Position numbers and translations under genes: made by a program
Assembly: GCA_963721305.1 (NCBI GenBank)
Contig: CAVRIR010000005.1
Span: forward strand, 124,001 to 188,000
Direction: 5' to 3'
Length of the DNA: 64,000 nucleotides
From: DATAES01 sp963721305
GTDB lineage: Bacteria; Actinomycetota; Acidimicrobiia; Acidimicrobiales; JACDCH01
Notes under the pieces: generated by a model
Databases searched by the model: none
What the model was told of the DNA's origin: nothing
What the model saw: only the letters and a program-made list of their open reading frames with translations
Shown here: in pieces, positions 63,020 through 64,000 of the stretch
How the letters are laid out: the number at the start of each line of letters is the position of its first letter
Numbering within the stretch: the stretch's first letter is position 1

Positions 63020-64000
63020 CTACGAGGCGATCGCGAGCGTCTTCGCCACCTGATCGAGCAATCCGCCCGCGTCGGAACCCACCGAGGCACCCACCATCAC
63101 CCAGGTCGTGTGGCCGACGTTCACGAAGTAGAGGACCTCGTTCACGGTGCCGGTGGTGTTCGAGCCGTTCACATCCACTGTCAATGCGACGCGCAGAGCG
63201 TCTCCGGCTGGGAGCTTCTTCTTGGCGATGGAGATGTTCGACGCACCATCGCTCTCCAGCTCACTCTTGAGCTGTCTGATGGTCGCGGCGTCGTTGGGAT
63301 CGATTTGCTCTGGGCTCTTCCCCACGACGACCACCGTCGGCTTTCCGTTCGTCGTGCCGGCCGCGGCGACCACGCTGCCTTGCAGGAACGAGTTGCCTGA
63401 CGACAGGAACGGCGCCAGATCGGGATTCTGGCCGCTGAAGGTGCTCTCGTCCGAGCTGTTGAGGAACGTGGAGGAGTCGATCTGCTTGAAGTCGTTCGGA
63501 ACCGCGATCGATACCCCTTCGGACTCATTGGTGAGGTTCTTGAAACCGGACGGGATCGTGACGCTCGAGCTCGCGATTGAGCTCGACTGATTCGAGCCGG
63601 AGTGGCTGGACGACGAGCTCGTGCTGTGGCTCGACGAGCTCGCGGTCGATCCATCGCCGGAACCCGATTGCTCGGTCTGGTTCGCGGACACGTTCTGGCT
63701 CGTGCCGTTGTCGCGCGTCGCGAAGAATGCGATGGCAACGACGATCACCAACACCGCAGCCGCGATGCCGATGATCGGCCCGCGTCCGATGCCGGACTTC
63801 TCGGGTGGTGACGTCGGCTCGCCTATCGGCGCGCCCGGCGGCGGTCCGTACTGCGTCGCGCCGGGTGGCGGCCCGGATGGGGACGTGAACGGTTGTGTCA
63901 CCGGCTCGGTCGGTGGTTCGTTCGGGGTCGTTGCAGAAGCATCCGGGCGCGGCGGCGGATACCACTTGTCGTCCGACGCCTGCCACCATCCCTCGCCTTG
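63020..64000 (-). CDS. Membrane-anchored Ser-rich protein, 5-prime end beyond window
   Basis: 326 codons in view. At the window edge the frame reads GEGWWQASDDKWYPPP, a short Trp/Tyr/Pro motif seen at the start of many Acidimicrobiia proteins. A Pro-rich cytoplasmic part, one membrane helix (GIAAAVLVIVVAIAFFATR), a Ser/Gly-rich linker of about 45 residues and an exported alpha/beta domain (about 170 residues, VSIAVPNDFKQIDSSTF) follow. The linker and domain fit a cell-surface protein. GTG 63901 is an internal candidate start but the upstream motif argues against it. Confidence 0.8.
   Translation of the reverse strand, partial: QGEGWWQASDDKWYPPPRPDASATTPNEPPTEPVTQPFTSPSGPPPGATQYGPPPGAPIGEPTSPPEKSGIGRGPIIGIAAAVLVIVVAIAFFATRDNGTSQNVSANQTEQSGSGDGSTASSSSHSTSSSSSHSGSNQSSSIASSSVTIPSGFKNLTNESEGVSIAVPNDFKQIDSSTFLNSSDESTFSGQNPDLAPFLSSGNSFLQGSVVAAAGTTNGKPTVVVVGKSPEQIDPNDAATIRQLKSELESDGASNISIAKKKLPAGDALRVALTVDVNGSNTTGTVNEVLYFVNVGHTTWVMVGASVGSDAGGLLDQVAKTLAIAS

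Noticed and set aside
1..64000. tRNA, rRNA or tmRNA genes, transposases
   Set aside because: I saw no cloverleaf-like sequences in the gaps, which are mostly under 200 bp, and no transposase motifs on either strand.

Overview
The window looks like a chromosomal segment of a high-GC Actinomycetota, most likely of the class Acidimicrobiia (inference). Reasons: GTG and TTG starts with 4-nt stop/start overlaps are common; the order tsf-rpsB-(whiG remnant)-xerC-dprA-comM-yraN-DUF2469-rplS-trmD-rimM-khpA-rpsP-ffh-ftsY matches the actinobacterial arrangement; there is a SepIVA-type DivIVA-like gene beside coaD, a mycothiol-type PIG-L amidase, an F420-type LLM oxidoreductase, a UvrD2-like helicase with HRDC domain, and a membrane protein with a Trp-Tyr-Pro-rich N-terminus.

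Layout. 1-6.4 kb (minus strand): envelope and translation genes (M50 protease, dxr, cdsA, frr, pyrH, tsf, rpsB). 6.5-12.2 kb: a degenerate LytM/lipase fusion, a whiG relic, xerC, dprA, comM. 12.3-18.7 kb: yraN, DUF2469, rplS, trmD, rimM, khpA, rpsP, ffh, a small membrane protein and ftsY, that is, ribosome maturation plus the SRP pathway. 18.7-25.3 kb: an HtrA protease, a sensor kinase/response regulator pair, and a divergent MoxR-DUF58-VWA operon. 25.3-34.4 kb (minus): smc, mutM, rnc, acpP, plsX, rpmF, yceD, sepIVA, coaD, rsmD. 34.4-42.2 kb: a crotonase, a zinc ribbon, recG, a DAK2/FakA-like kinase, rpmB, a cold-shock-like OB protein, pckA and a solo Lrp-type sensor domain. 42.2-51.2 kb: accessory metabolism (ferritin-like protein, FkbM methyltransferase, heme-degrading-type ABM monooxygenase, VOC enzyme, maleylacetate reductase-like enzyme, mycothiol amidase, alpha-methylacyl-CoA racemase, hydrolase, CPBP protease, LLM enzyme). 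51.2-64 kb: galT-galK, a metal receptor, a bPH2/SHOCT protein, a zincin, a UvrD2-like helicase, a sigma-4-like protein, a thioesterase, exonuclease III, a DsbA-like protein, a NYN ribonuclease-S1-basic-tail protein, an M20 peptidase and a membrane protein cut by the window end.

Three things stand out. First, a 52-bp element with a perfect 11-bp hairpin and conserved flanks occurs four times (28.87, 39.57, 41.82 and 46.50 kb), each just after a stop codon, with one compensatory base-pair change. Second, a protein joins a Zc3h12a-type NYN ribonuclease, an S1 RNA-binding domain and a histone H1-like Lys/Ala/Arg tail (60.1-61.6 kb). Third, at least thirteen single-base frameshifts, almost all +1 insertions at short G/C runs, break otherwise intact genes, including the essential ffh and ftsY. 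This points to consensus sequence errors rather than gene decay, so the affected genes are described as repaired. No tRNA, rRNA, CRISPR array, transposase or prophage was seen, and no stretch longer than 300 bases lacks a gene.
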